A DNA stretch of 64,000 bases from an uncultured Chloroflexota bacterium (GTDB taxonomy: Bacteria > Chloroflexota > Chloroflexia > Chloroflexales > Roseiflexaceae): contig CALFIC010000198.1 in NCBI GenBank assembly GCA_937876225.1, forward strand, positions 1 through 64,000. The letters run 5' to 3'. The first letter of the stretch is position 1, and the number at the start of each line of letters is the position of its first letter. Under the pieces are notes generated by a model. That model did no database searches. It was given only the letters and a program-made list of their open reading frames with translations, and was not told where the DNA came from. The translations under genes and the position numbers were made by a program. Below are positions 8,107 through 16,792 of this stretch, piece after piece.

Positions 8107-8832
8107 TCATTGCGGCCAGTATTGCCACAATCCAGCCACCGTCGGCATTATATAGCTGGCATATGGTTGTAGATCCGATATCCCACTTAAACCCGACGTA
8201 ACCCCGATTTGGGCCATGACACCAGCGTTGTGGCCCATCTGCATGTCGGCGGGAGTATCTCCCAGCATAATGGCATCGCACGGTGCAACCCCCAGCGTTT
8301 TGCACACAGCGAAAATTTTATCAGGCGCTGGTTTGGGGGCCACACCTACATCATCGGCACACGCCACTGCCCCCACCAAATGCGCCACCCCGAGATGGAC
8401 AAGGGTAGCAAGCGTCGGTTCACGGTTATCCGCAGTAGCGACGGCGATTTGAGCACCTTTGGCCCGAATCGCCGTAAACAATGCCAGTACATCGACTAAT
8501 GGCACGGCCTCGTGCGCCGGGTCGGGTGGTTGCCAGGCCTGTTGCACGATCATATAAGCGTCGCCCATTCCCACGCCATGCGGCACCACAATTTGTACTG
8601 CGACTTGTTGCATATGCGCCATGCTAGCAATCGCAAGCCTTCCAGTCGGATCAATTTGCGCAGACACCGGGTCATACCCATATGCGTCAGCAAAGGCCGC
8701 TCGGAGGTCATGTCCGACTGCCACACTCATACGCTCGGCAAAGCCAATGGCCCAGCGCCCCCACATTTTTTGAAAATCGATTAGGGTACCGTCTTTATCA
8801 AAAATCACTAATTGGGGAGCACGTGGGAACAT
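8107..8832 (-). CDS. HAD-superfamily hydrolase (phosphoglycolate phosphatase-like)
   Basis: A 241-residue haloacid-dehalogenase phosphatase. Motif I is FDKDGTLIDF near the N-terminus (nucleophile and acid/base Asp), motif II is VATADN, motif III is the Lys in PKPAPDK, and motif IV is MLGDTPADMQMG. An inserted helical cap between motifs I and II indicates a C1-cap enzyme acting on small phosphorylated metabolites. The start is ATG 8832 (MFPRAPQ) with GAGG upstream; the longer frame to 8898 would run into the ABC ATPase gene. It is the last gene of the ABC operon, 31 bases after the ATPase stop, and converges on the regulator gene with only 3 bases between. Substrate unknown. Confidence 0.82.
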   Translation of the reverse strand: MFPRAPQLVIFDKDGTLIDFQKMWGRWAIGFAERMSVAVGHDLRAAFADAYGYDPVSAQIDPTGRLAIASMAHMQQVAVQIVVPHGVGMGDAYMIVQQAWQPPDPAHEAVPLVDVLALFTAIRAKGAQIAVATADNREPTLATLVHLGVAHLVGAVACADDVGVAPKPAPDKIFAVCKTLGVAPCDAIMLGDTPADMQMGHNAGVMAQIGVTSGLSGISDLQPYASYIMPTVAGLWQYWPQ

Positions 8833-8863
8833 CGCTAGCCTCGCTTTTTGCACAAAGATAGAT

Positions 8864-9913
8864 TTATTCAGCCAACACCAATACCGTGCGGGGATCACAT
8901 CCTACCGTCAGCGTCGTATTGATTTGCGGGATGGTGTGCGTGGCATCATTAAACAAATCAACCAGCACCCGTTGTCCTTGTGCCAGCAAGGTCACCCGTA
9001 CCGTTGCGCCGAGGAAGATAACATCTTGGACCACACCCGTCAATTGATTTGCCAAATCCGGTGTAGCCTCACGCAACAATTCAGGGCGCACTGCACACTC
9101 CACGCTACTGCCAATTGGTTGCACAATCGCATCAGCCACTTGCCATACTGATTCACCAATCCGCACGTGATGGGCATCAACCACTGTCGCAGCGAGGATA
9201 TTGAGCGTGCCGACGAACGACGCCACAAAACGCGTGCGGGGCGTATTGTAGATTTCGTGGGGAGCGCCGACCTGCGCTACCCGGCCATGGCTCATCACCA
9301 CAATCCGGTCTGACAAGGCCATGGCTTCTTGTTGATCGTGGGTGACATAGATAGTGGTAATTCCGAGGCGCCGTTGAATTTCGCGGATTTCTTGGCGCAA
9401 ATTATCGCGAATTTGGGCATCGAGGGCCGACAAGGGTTCATCGAGCAACAATACTTGCGGTTGCAATGCCAATGCACGTGCCAAGGCCACACGCTGTTGC
9501 TGACCACCTGACAATTGATAGGGGTAACGCGCGGTATATTCGGACATGGCGATGAGGTCGAGCATTTCGCCCACCCGAGCGTGGATTTCGGCTTTGGGAC
9601 GACCTGCGACCATCAAACCAAAGCCGATATTGTCGGCAACGGTCATGTTGGGGAACAAGGCATACGATTGAAACACCATGCCGATATTGCGTTTGTTGGG
9701 GGGAGTCGCACTAATATCGACGCCATCGAGAATGATGTTGCCAGCAGTGAGTTGCTCGAAACCAGCCACCATCCGCAATGTAGTCGTTTTGCCACAGCCA
9801 CTCGGCCCCAGAAACGACACAAACTCACCACGTGCAATCTCCAAATCAAATTGGGCAACTGCAACAGTGGTACCAAATTGTTTACGGACACCTTGTAACA
9901 CTAAAAAACTCAT
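8864..9913 (-). CDS. ABC transporter ATP-binding protein (PotA/FbpC/PhnT class)
   Basis: A 349-residue importer ATPase. Walker A is GPSGCGKTT, the Q-loop is MVFQSYALFP, the signature is LSGGQQQRVALARAL, Walker B is VLLLDEPLSALD, and the H-loop is YVTHDQQEA. After about residue 240 a C-terminal TOBE-type domain follows (CAVRPELL region), as in ATPases of polyamine, iron, thiamine, sulfate and aminoethylphosphonate importers. It lies 42 bases downstream of the second permease and belongs to the four-gene importer. The subfamily does not reveal the substrate. Confidence 0.93.
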   Translation of the reverse strand: MSFLVLQGVRKQFGTTVAVAQFDLEIARGEFVSFLGPSGCGKTTTLRMVAGFEQLTAGNIILDGVDISATPPNKRNIGMVFQSYALFPNMTVADNIGFGLMVAGRPKAEIHARVGEMLDLIAMSEYTARYPYQLSGGQQQRVALARALALQPQVLLLDEPLSALDAQIRDNLRQEIREIQRRLGITTIYVTHDQQEAMALSDRIVVMSHGRVAQVGAPHEIYNTPRTRFVASFVGTLNILAATVVDAHHVRIGESVWQVADAIVQPIGSSVECAVRPELLREATPDLANQLTGVVQDVIFLGATVRVTLLAQGQRVLVDLFNDATHTIPQINTTLTVGCDPRTVLVLAE

Positions 9914-9955
9914 ATTGATTCCTTGTTTACACTAGTATTAGTAGGAATGACACGC

Positions 9956-10747
9956 TTATCGTGGACCCGCAATCGTAGCGGTGGTATTGCGCCCGAGGAG
10001 CTGCAAAATAGTAACGATACCCCAAGTCATCAACAAACTCAACACGGTAATTGCGGCGGGTTCATAGGCGCGCGCCCGACCGATTTCGGCGAGGTATGGC
10101 GCAAACGCCACCGCATTCCCCAACATAAAGCGGGCTAATGTCAGTTCACCGATGACAATCGCAAAAGTCACAAATGAACCATTGAGCACTGCCACACGGA
10201 TATTGGGGAATATGACCCGCACAAAAATCGTCACCCAGCCCGCACCAAGGCTTTGCGAAGCCTCGACCAACGTGCGTAAATCAATGGCACGCAGCCCAGC
10301 ATCTATCGAGCGATACATGTAGGGCATCGACAGTACCATGTAGCCAGCAAGCAGCAACCCATATGTGCCCAACGTACTATTGGTAATCGATAAAGGTGGG
10401 CGGGCAAATACCCGCAAATAGCCAAACACGAGCACCACACTAGGGATAACAAAGGGCACCAGCGCCACAAATTCCACCAGTGGGCGCAGGCGGCGCAAAA
10501 ACAAATGTAATACGGTCAAGGTAGGAATGAGGAGTACCATACAACAAAAAATCGTCAATAATGCCATTTGTGTCGAAAAAACAAAGCTCGACCCAAAGCG
10601 CGGGTCGGCAAAGACCTTGTCATAGGCGATAAGTGAAAAAATACCTTTTTTGGCTTTGAGTGAAAAGACAAACGTAGCATAGATTGGCAAAAAGAAATAG
10701 AGCACACCGAGACTTACCCATAGCCATGGCCAAAATCGACGAAGCAT
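9956..10747 (-). CDS. ABC transporter permease, second subunit
   Basis: A binding-protein-dependent inner membrane permease of 263 residues with six predicted helices. The EAA-type loop (EASQSLGAGWVTIFVRVIFP) contacts the ATPase. The start is ATG 10747 (MLRRFWPWLW), preceded by GGAGGG about 9 bases upstream; the longer frame to 10816 overlaps the upstream permease and is unlikely. It resembles the PotC/FbpB-like half of two-permease importers. The gap to the upstream permease stop is 16 bases, which supports one operon. Confidence 0.88.
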   Translation of the reverse strand: MLRRFWPWLWVSLGVLYFFLPIYATFVFSLKAKKGIFSLIAYDKVFADPRFGSSFVFSTQMALLTIFCCMVLLIPTLTVLHLFLRRLRPLVEFVALVPFVIPSVVLVFGYLRVFARPPLSITNSTLGTYGLLLAGYMVLSMPYMYRSIDAGLRAIDLRTLVEASQSLGAGWVTIFVRVIFPNIRVAVLNGSFVTFAIVIGELTLARFMLGNAVAFAPYLAEIGRARAYEPAAITVLSLLMTWGIVTILQLLGRNTTATIAGPR

Positions 10748-10763
10748 CCTGTGGTCCCTCCTA

Positions 10764-11651
10764 TTAGGCGCGTAACCAACGCTCGGCACGGCGTTGGAGT
10801 ACGGTATACGTCCCAATCGTAATGGTCATGATGACAATCATCCCTGTCGCCAAGGCGTAGGCGAGGGCTTCGTTGTGGAGCACATCGCCGCTCATTTCTT
10901 GGGCGATGACATTCGTCACCATCGTCAGCGTGCCACCTGTCAAGGCATAGGCGGTGGCAAAGGCACCAAAGGCATTGCCAAATAACAACACCATCCCTGC
11001 CAAAATCGCCGGCATCAAAATGGGCAATGCCACATGCCGCCAGTATTGGGCAGTATTGGCCCCCAAAATCGCACTCGCTTCACGCCATTCTCGGCGTAAG
11101 CCATCGAGCGCAGGCGTCATCACCAATACCATCAAGGGGAATTGGAAATAGACATAGACAATGACTAACCCAATATAGGAATACAAATTAAAACCGTTTT
11201 TGTAGAGGTTGATGCCTAACTGGGTGAGCAACACCGTAATGATACCGGTGCGACCCAACGTCGCCACAAACGCAAACGCCAACGGTACGCCTGCAAAATT
11301 TGACGCCACGCCACTAAAGGTCAGAATCGCCGTGCGAATCCCACGCGGCAAACCACCCACCGTAACTGCATAGGCGACGAGCAACCCGAGGATTGCACCG
11401 ATAATCGCAGTCGTAAAACTAATCCGTAGACTCATAGAATAGGCTTCGATAATCATCGGGTCGTTCATATCAGCAAAATTTGCGAGGGTCCACTGCCCTT
11501 GGGCATTGCGGAAGCTTTCGATGAGTAATGAACCCGCCGGCAAAATCATAAACAACACGGCAAACAACAAAAACGGCATCACGGTCAAGCTAACGCCGAC
11601 CCTGCGCCAATTAATTTGGCGCCACCATGTCTGTGCGGCTCCATTGGCCAT
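10764..11651 (-). CDS. ABC transporter permease, first subunit
   Basis: A 295-residue permease with six predicted membrane helices and the EAA loop REASAILGANTAQYWRHVAL. It pairs with the downstream permease to form the channel of a PotB/PotC-like importer. It is preceded by a 110-base gap from the binding-protein gene that holds a hairpin; such spacing often lets the binding protein be made in excess over the membrane subunits. The ATG at 11651 is preceded by AAGGGGACGTC. Confidence 0.88.
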   Translation of the reverse strand: MANGAAQTWWRQINWRRVGVSLTVMPFLLFAVLFMILPAGSLLIESFRNAQGQWTLANFADMNDPMIIEAYSMSLRISFTTAIIGAILGLLVAYAVTVGGLPRGIRTAILTFSGVASNFAGVPLAFAFVATLGRTGIITVLLTQLGINLYKNGFNLYSYIGLVIVYVYFQFPLMVLVMTPALDGLRREWREASAILGANTAQYWRHVALPILMPAILAGMVLLFGNAFGAFATAYALTGGTLTMVTNVIAQEMSGDVLHNEALAYALATGMIVIMTITIGTYTVLQRRAERWLRA

Positions 11652-11697
11652 GACGTCCCCTTTTATTTCAAAATTACTGTCTATGGTATTATTGCAG

Positions 11698-11734
11698 AAA
11701 TTGCTCGCTGAGGGTAACCCTCAACGAGCAATTT
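11698..11734 (-). terminator. Intercistronic hairpin between binding protein and permease
   Basis: The 18-base arms 11698-11715 and 11717-11734 pair with a single G-U position around a central base. The hairpin lies between the stop of the solute-binding protein gene and the permease start, and U-tracts are short. It probably acts as a partial terminator or 3'-end stabiliser that raises binding-protein mRNA over the distal operon. Confidence 0.6.
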
Positions 11735-11761
11735 TGGATTAGGTCACGAATAGACGTAGAA

Positions 11762-13069
11762 TTACGCCTTTTTCTTGATTTCCATCTTGACGATGGTATC
11801 CCATTGTTCGGTGATGACCTTCTTCGAAGCGGTCAACTGATCAACATTGGGGAAGACGGCCTTGGCCATCAAGTCAGCTGATGGGATCTTCTTCAACACG
11901 TCAGCTGGCACTTTCTTGGCGCTCAACATGGCGGCGAAGCGGGTGGGGATACCATAAGCCTTGGCCCAAATCAATTGCACTTCGTCTGAGAAGAGGTGCT
12001 CTTGCCACAAACGGGCAGCATGTGGGTGGGGGGCGTAGGCGCTGATGCCTTGGACATATACACCACCGAATACGGGCTCGGGGATAACGACGTCCACTTC
12101 GGGGTTACCGGCAGTGGTGTCGCGCAAACCGAGGGCCAAGTATGACCACATTGGCATAATCGGGGTTTCACCTTGGGTGAACAATGCCGATGAGCCCATG
12201 GTTTCGATCAACGTACCTGATTCCTTGAGCTTGGCAAAGAAGTCGAGGCCTGGCTTGGCATCATCGAGGCTACCACCGTTTGATTGGGCGGCGGCATAGA
12301 TGGTTTGGATGGCTTGGTTTGAGCTACGGGGATCGCCGGTCAAGGCAAATTGCCCCTTGTAGTCAGCTTTGAGCAAATCGGCCCAGCTGGCTGGTGACGT
12401 TTTGACAACGTCTTTGTTGACGGCAATGGCCAACACGCCGTAGTAAGCACCGAACCAGAAGCCTTCGGCGTCTTTGAGTGAATCAGGAATTTCGCTCCAG
12501 GTTGACACTTTGTAGGGTTGGAGCAATTTGGCTTCTTTTGACGAAGGACCAAAGGCGAAACCCACGTCGATGACGTCAGGAGCCTGGGGACCGGTGTTGC
12601 CGGCGTTGGCTTTAATGGCAGCAATTTCGTCACCTGAACCAGCGTCTGGGTTCAGTTCGTTGACCTTGATACCGTATTTTTTGGTGAATGATGAAATAAC
12701 TTCACCATAGTTCAACCAGTCATGGGGCAAAGCGATTACATTGAGTTCGCCTTCGGCCTTGGCTTTGGCAATCAACCCATCCATACCACCGACATCAGCG
12801 GCTGACAACGGGCCGGGGGCTGGGGCAGCTGGCAATGCGGGCTCGGCAGTTGGAGCAGCAGTAGCAGTTGCTTCAGGAGCCATGGTGGCAGCAACGGTAG
12901 CAGTTGCTTCAGGAGCCATGGTAGCTTCGGCGGTCGGGGCTGCAGTGGCTTCGGTGGCTGGGGCTTCAGGAGCTTTGGCGCCACAGGCTGCGATTACGGC
13001 ACCAGCACCAACAAAGGCGCTGAGTTGCAAAAACCGACGACGAGCCAAAAGTTCTTTGCTGATTGACAT
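11762..13069 (-). CDS. ABC transporter substrate-binding lipoprotein
   Basis: A 435-residue extracytoplasmic binding protein. It begins with RRRFLQLSAFVGAGAVIAAC, a signal peptide with a Tat-like RR-F-L motif ending in a lipobox with Cys29. About 50 Ala/Thr/Pro/Glu-rich residues follow as a tether, then a type II periplasmic-binding fold (ELNVIALPHDWLNYGEV, then DVIDVGFAFGPSSKEA, and a WAKAYGIPTR segment near the end). The fold resembles binding proteins for iron, polyamines, thiamine and aminoethylphosphonate; the ligand cannot be fixed. The ATG at 13069 has GGAGAA upstream. It is the first gene of the importer operon. Confidence 0.9.
   Translation of the reverse strand: MSISKELLARRRFLQLSAFVGAGAVIAACGAKAPEAPATEATAAPTAEATMAPEATATVAATMAPEATATAAPTAEPALPAAPAPGPLSAADVGGMDGLIAKAKAEGELNVIALPHDWLNYGEVISSFTKKYGIKVNELNPDAGSGDEIAAIKANAGNTGPQAPDVIDVGFAFGPSSKEAKLLQPYKVSTWSEIPDSLKDAEGFWFGAYYGVLAIAVNKDVVKTSPASWADLLKADYKGQFALTGDPRSSNQAIQTIYAAAQSNGGSLDDAKPGLDFFAKLKESGTLIETMGSSALFTQGETPIMPMWSYLALGLRDTTAGNPEVDVVIPEPVFGGVYVQGISAYAPHPHAARLWQEHLFSDEVQLIWAKAYGIPTRFAAMLSAKKVPADVLKKIPSADLMAKAVFPNVDQLTASKKVITEQWDTIVKMEIKKKA
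12861..12922. repeat. 26-bp direct repeat in the lipoprotein linker
   Basis: Bases 12861-12886 recur identically at 12897-12922 (period 36). They encode the Ala/Thr/Glu/Met/Pro linker behind the lipobox. A tandem duplication with possible length variation. Confidence 0.8.
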
Positions 13070-13095
13070 GGGTTCTCCTCGTAAAAAATCTGTAC

Positions 13096-13122
13096 GTATA
13101 TGAAATACTTCCTTTCATATAC
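13096..13122. promoter_or_regulatory. 10-bp inverted repeat upstream of the ABC operon
   Basis: GTATATGAAA (13096-13105), a 7-base spacer and TTTCATATAC (13113-13122) form a perfect dyad 27 bases upstream of the binding-protein ATG. On the minus strand it lies downstream of possible promoter elements (TTGTCG at 13158-13163, TGTTAT at 13135-13140), a position that fits a repressor operator or a leader hairpin. Confidence 0.45.
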
Positions 13123-13308
13123 TATGTGAACTATATAACAAGTACATCAACGATATACGACAAACATGTTATTTTCTGATTAAATTTAAGTACAGTTCAA
13201 AATACGCTCGCTACCCGCTATCGTAGCGTAAGTCAGTTATTGCTACTCCCCAAAATAAACATGGCACTGAGCGCATCCGTATCCGCACCTCGCCATATTT
13301 CCTTAATA

Positions 13309-13317
13309 TGGTATAAT
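13309..13317 (+). promoter_or_regulatory. Extended -10 promoter of the trans-sulfuration enzyme gene
   Basis: TGGTATAAT (TGn plus perfect TATAAT), 35 bases before the GTG start at 13352. It is identical over at least 13 bases, including the following TTTG, to the element upstream of gltX. No convincing -35. Confidence 0.5.
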
Positions 13318-13351
13318 TTGCGTCATTCATTATGTCAGGAAGGAATATGCA

Positions 13352-14560
13352 GTGGCGCCAAAATACAACCCTCGTTGGCAATACACCACGCGAATGGTGC
13401 ATGCTGGGGAGCGGTTGCCCGTACAGCCAGGGCAACCAACCACCACTCCACTCTATACTTCAACCACCTATTTCCATGAAGATATAGGAGCATTTGATGC
13501 TGCGCTCGGTGGTGAAGGCTACGCCTATGGCCGCAACGGCAACCCCACCAACATAGCCCTAGAAGTCGCCGCGACTGCAGCCGAAGCAGGTGCTGGCGCA
13601 TTGACCACCGCCTCAGGGATGTCGGCAATTTACACGGCTATTTTGGCGGCAAGTGCGTCGTTGGGACGCCCAATCAAATGTATTTTGGCGGCCCGTGATA
13701 TGTATGGCGCCACGACGGTACTCTTGCGTGATTTTTTTGCCCCCTATGGGGTAACGATTGCTACCTGCGACTTTACCGATCTGAATGCACTCGATGCGGC
13801 GATTGCGACCCACCAGCCCGATATTATTCATGCCGAGCAATTATCCAATCCACTGTTTCGGGTCGTCGATATGGCTACAATTGCCCAACGAGCCCAGGCC
13901 TGTGGAGCGCGCACCGTGGTCGACAACACCATTGCCACCCCCATCGTCGAGCAACCACTCACCCTCGGTATCGACTTTGTGGCGCATAGCGCCACCAAAT
14001 ATTTCAGTGGGCATGGTGATGCTACCGGAGGGTTGGTGGTAGTGCGTGACGAGGCCTATATGGGGCCGCTCCGCCATATCAATGCAACTTTAGGGATGGT
14101 GCTTGGGCCATTTGAAGCCCTACAGATTTTGCGTGGCATGAAAACAATGTCACTCCGGGTTGAGCGTCAATGTGCCAATGCCGCCGCCATGGCCCAATGG
14201 CTAACAAACCACCCCGCAGTAGCGCACGTCCATTACCCCGGCTTGTCCCAGCACCCCGATTATGCAGTTGCCCAACGCACCCTCAAAGGGAAGTATGGAG
14301 CGATGTTGGCATTTGAGCTACACCAACCAGAAAAATTAGCAGCGTTTGCCAATGCGCTAGAGTTGGTGTTACCGGCGAGTACCTTGGGCGACATCTATAC
14401 CATGATTAGTGTACCCGCATTAGCGTCGCATAGAGGGCTGTCAGCGGCCGAACGGCAGGCCCGCGGGATTTCGGATGGGCTCATCCGCATGTCGGTAGGC
14501 ATCGAAGCAATCGAAGATATTCAAAGCGATATGGCGCAGGCGTTAGCAGTGATTGCCTAA
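13352..14560 (+). CDS. Trans-sulfuration family PLP-dependent enzyme (cystathionine gamma-synthase / methionine gamma-lyase type)
   Basis: A 402-residue member of the Cys/Met metabolism PLP enzymes. YGRNGNPTN near the N-terminus is the family cofactor-loop motif, SGMSAIYTAI follows, and the PLP Lys lies in DFVAHSATKYFSGHGD. The C-terminus SVGIEAIEDI is also diagnostic. Members include cystathionine gamma-synthase, gamma-lyase, O-acetylhomoserine sulfhydrylase and methionine gamma-lyase, and motifs alone do not separate them. The start is a GTG at 13352 with AGGAAGGA 8 bases before it. It is followed after 26 bases by an MBL hydrolase gene, probably on the same transcript. Confidence 0.88.
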   Translation: MAPKYNPRWQYTTRMVHAGERLPVQPGQPTTTPLYTSTTYFHEDIGAFDAALGGEGYAYGRNGNPTNIALEVAATAAEAGAGALTTASGMSAIYTAILAASASLGRPIKCILAARDMYGATTVLLRDFFAPYGVTIATCDFTDLNALDAAIATHQPDIIHAEQLSNPLFRVVDMATIAQRAQACGARTVVDNTIATPIVEQPLTLGIDFVAHSATKYFSGHGDATGGLVVVRDEAYMGPLRHINATLGMVLGPFEALQILRGMKTMSLRVERQCANAAAMAQWLTNHPAVAHVHYPGLSQHPDYAVAQRTLKGKYGAMLAFELHQPEKLAAFANALELVLPASTLGDIYTMISVPALASHRGLSAAERQARGISDGLIRMSVGIEAIEDIQSDMAQALAVIA

Positions 14561-14586
14561 TTTTTCCACTATGCAAAGGGGTTGGC

Positions 14587-15390
14587 ATGCAGGTTGTGTC
14601 GTTGGCGTCGGGCAGTACAGGCAACGCCTGCCTCATTCAAACTCCCGCGGGGGCATTGTTGGTTGATGCAGGGTTACCCCAAAAAACCATCTTAGCGCGC
14701 TGTGCACGCTTTGGCACCCTCCCCGAACAGTTGGTCGGGATTATCGTGACCCACGAGCATGGCGACCATACCACGAGTGCGGTAGCGTTGGCCAAACGCT
14801 ACCACATCCCCATTTATACGAAGGCAGCCACTGCTCAAAAGATCAATATCCCGCCAACCGTAACCGTCCATCATCTCGACGACCAGCACCCCACCGATAT
14901 CGCCGACATTACCATCCGCATCATGGCGGTTAGTCATGATGCGGTGGCACCGATTGCAGTCCAGATATGCTATGAGCACATTACCGTCGCAATTGCGACC
15001 GATTTAGGTGAATGGCAACCAATTCTTATCCCTTTTTTACAGGCGGCCCAATTAATTGTGATTGAAGCCAATCACGATCGTGAGCGTTTGCGACTAGCGA
15101 GTTATGACCATTCGCTTAAGTTACGCATCGCCAGCCCCACCGGGCACCTCGACAACCTGCAAACGGGTGCATTGCTGGCACACGTAGGCCAAGACAAACA
15201 GCACCGCGACGTGTGGTTGGCGCATTTGTCACGGGAAGCAAATAGCCCGGAAATCGCAGTACGTAGCATACACACAGTACTGCATATGCACGCCTGCCAG
15301 CAATATTTCCGCACAATTACGCCATTACCGCCCTACGATTGTGTGGCGTGGGGACCGGCTCAACGCACCTTTCAAAAAACATTATGGTAA
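14587..15390 (+). CDS. MBL-fold metallo-hydrolase, YycJ/WalJ type
   Basis: A 267-residue metallo-beta-lactamase-fold protein. The N-terminus SLASGSTGNACLIQTPAG is typical of the YycJ/WalJ group. The metal ligands appear in THEHGDH, in VSHDA and in ATDLGEW; IEANHDRERL and SPTGHLDN complete the family pattern. YycJ homologues are putative nucleases or phosphodiesterases linked to cell-wall and DNA-damage phenotypes in Firmicutes; the true substrate is not established. The ATG at 14587 follows AAAGGGG by about 6 bases. The preceding stop is 26 bases away. Confidence 0.85.
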   Translation: MQVVSLASGSTGNACLIQTPAGALLVDAGLPQKTILARCARFGTLPEQLVGIIVTHEHGDHTTSAVALAKRYHIPIYTKAATAQKINIPPTVTVHHLDDQHPTDIADITIRIMAVSHDAVAPIAVQICYEHITVAIATDLGEWQPILIPFLQAAQLIVIEANHDRERLRLASYDHSLKLRIASPTGHLDNLQTGALLAHVGQDKQHRDVWLAHLSREANSPEIAVRSIHTVLHMHACQQYFRTITPLPPYDCVAWGPAQRTFQKTLW

Positions 15391-15404
15391 TTAGCACATT
15401 TGTT

Positions 15405-15433
15405 TTGATTTTCCCAAAAGACCGCGTTATACT
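15405..15433 (+). promoter_or_regulatory. Promoter of the UvdE-like gene
   Basis: TTGATT (15405-15410), a 17-base spacer and TATACT (15428-15433), about 48 bases before the chosen ATG. A small GCATCC/GGATGC hairpin (15448-15461) lies in the leader. Confidence 0.55.
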
Positions 15434-15480
15434 ACCATCATACGAAGCATCCCTGGATGCAGTTCTGAATGGAGTATGGC

Positions 15481-16266
15481 ATGATTCGTATGGGCACCGC
15501 AATCTTCCCCAATCCCACCCGTGGCGACAACGCCACCTGGTGGCATGCACGCTGTCTGGCTGCGGTAGCCCACAAACAACAAGTCTGTCGCATCCCCTTG
15601 CAAATGATTGCCCCCTTACCACACGCAATGTACGAATTGATTGGGCAACTCATCGACATCCATCAGTTACGCTTAGTCGTACATGCCCCGATTGCCCATC
15701 CCCAACAATTAATTACGACATTTGAGCGAATTGCAGCGTTTTTCGTAGCCTGTGCGGCGTATGACAGTGTGATTGTCTGCCATGTACCAACCTGGCACGA
15801 TACCCAGCGCCGTACCCTCGTCCAGCTTTCTGGAGTGGTCAGACAGTTTTTGGCGATTGAGTATACCCACGGCGAATTCTACGAATTCCAGCAACAGGTC
15901 ATACAAGTAGGATTGCCTATTGTCTTTGATTGGCTCCACTATCATCAACAAGCGCCCTGGCCGTACCAGCCCATCGCCGCAGCCAAGGCCTGCATCAATA
16001 GTTGGCAAGCCCGACCGGCGCTCATCCACCTCAGTAGCCCACATACCGCACCGACCATCACCACGCCACACGGACATGGCGCGCATAGTGATTATCTCGA
16101 TGCCGCTAGTGGGATTTGGTTGTTACGGAGCATCAAACAAGCGGGAATGTATACAGATTTCGAGCTCGAAGTGGGAGCCGGGCCGCTAGCGCTCACACAA
16201 TTTCAAAAAGCCATCATTCAGCAAGCCCCTGATTTGGTGCCGTGGATTCATGGACTCACTGGGTAA
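15481..16266 (+). CDS. UvdE-like TIM-barrel protein (putative UV-damage endonuclease relative)
   Basis: A 261-residue protein with features of the UvdE/xylose-isomerase-like TIM barrels: an early VVHAPI strand, a central GLPIVFDWLHYH strand resembling the VVFD-x-LHH metal-binding strand of UvdE, LIHLSSPH, and a GHGAHSDYLD segment near residue 197. UvdE nicks DNA 5' of UV photoproducts using divalent metals, which would suit a light-exposed organism. The N-terminal UvdE motif is not clear, so it could be a diverged sugar-phosphate isomerase-like enzyme. The start is ATG 15481 with GGAG 6 bases upstream; ATG 15469 is an alternative. It is followed by an unknown gene 15 bases on. Confidence 0.55.
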   Translation: MIRMGTAIFPNPTRGDNATWWHARCLAAVAHKQQVCRIPLQMIAPLPHAMYELIGQLIDIHQLRLVVHAPIAHPQQLITTFERIAAFFVACAAYDSVIVCHVPTWHDTQRRTLVQLSGVVRQFLAIEYTHGEFYEFQQQVIQVGLPIVFDWLHYHQQAPWPYQPIAAAKACINSWQARPALIHLSSPHTAPTITTPHGHGAHSDYLDAASGIWLLRSIKQAGMYTDFELEVGAGPLALTQFQKAIIQQAPDLVPWIHGLTG

Positions 16267-16281
16267 ACGAAAGCAAAAACC

Positions 16282-16755
16282 ATGTATATTCCCGATGATG
16301 CGACAGTATTGATTGGAATCATCAAAACTCCGACTGCGTTAGATACATTTTTGCATACACAGCACTACCACATCCCCATTGCCCATGCCAATTTTGCATA
16401 TAGCGCCGATTATTTTGCGGCCTATTTGCCCAAATGGCACCCAACCATGGCCTATCACATCGGCTATGTGGCCCGTATCAACGCATGCACCATTGGGATG
16501 CGCCAAGAATGTTGCCCGCACCAACCACACCATCCCCGTGCAACCCAATACTACGTCGGGCTCCGCCTCACCGACATCACCCTGTGTGAGCCACTGATTG
16601 CCAGCCGACAATGGCGGCGGGTCTGGTTACATACGACGACGGGGGCGACGCTGATGCGCACCCCCGAACTCGGACAATTAGCCGCTACTCAGCGGCGTTT
16701 TTATAGCCAGTCACTCATGCCAACGTCAACGGCAAATTACACGGATGGATTTTAA
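16282..16755 (+). CDS. Hypothetical protein following the UvdE-like gene
   Basis: A 157-residue frame starting 15 bases after the UvdE-like stop, in the same direction. The protein is soluble, rich in His, Tyr and Trp, with four Cys and a segment HIGYVARINACTIGMRQECC that might bind metal. A later stretch reads YYVGLRLTDITLCEPL, followed by WRRVWLHTTTG. I do not recognise the family. The ribosome site is weak (AAAGC). Co-orientation and tight spacing support a real gene, perhaps with a partner role for the UvdE-like protein. Confidence 0.55.
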   Translation: MYIPDDATVLIGIIKTPTALDTFLHTQHYHIPIAHANFAYSADYFAAYLPKWHPTMAYHIGYVARINACTIGMRQECCPHQPHHPRATQYYVGLRLTDITLCEPLIASRQWRRVWLHTTTGATLMRTPELGQLAATQRRFYSQSLMPTSTANYTDGF

Positions 16756-16792
16756 TCACCTGATTATGAGATCACCCTCTTCAGACGCCCAA

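Noticed and set aside
8107..8832. Phosphonoacetaldehyde hydrolase, which would make the ABC system an aminoethylphosphonate importer
   Set aside because: Motif I is FDKDGT as in phosphoglycolate-type phosphatases, not the pattern expected of phosphonatase; substrate left open.
12861..12922. Repeat as a possible CRISPR or mobile element
   Set aside because: Only two copies, in frame within a coding linker; explained by low-complexity duplication.
12741..13103. Ala/Ser-rich plus-strand frame opposite the lipoprotein linker
   Set aside because: A product of the repetitive linker DNA read on the other strand.
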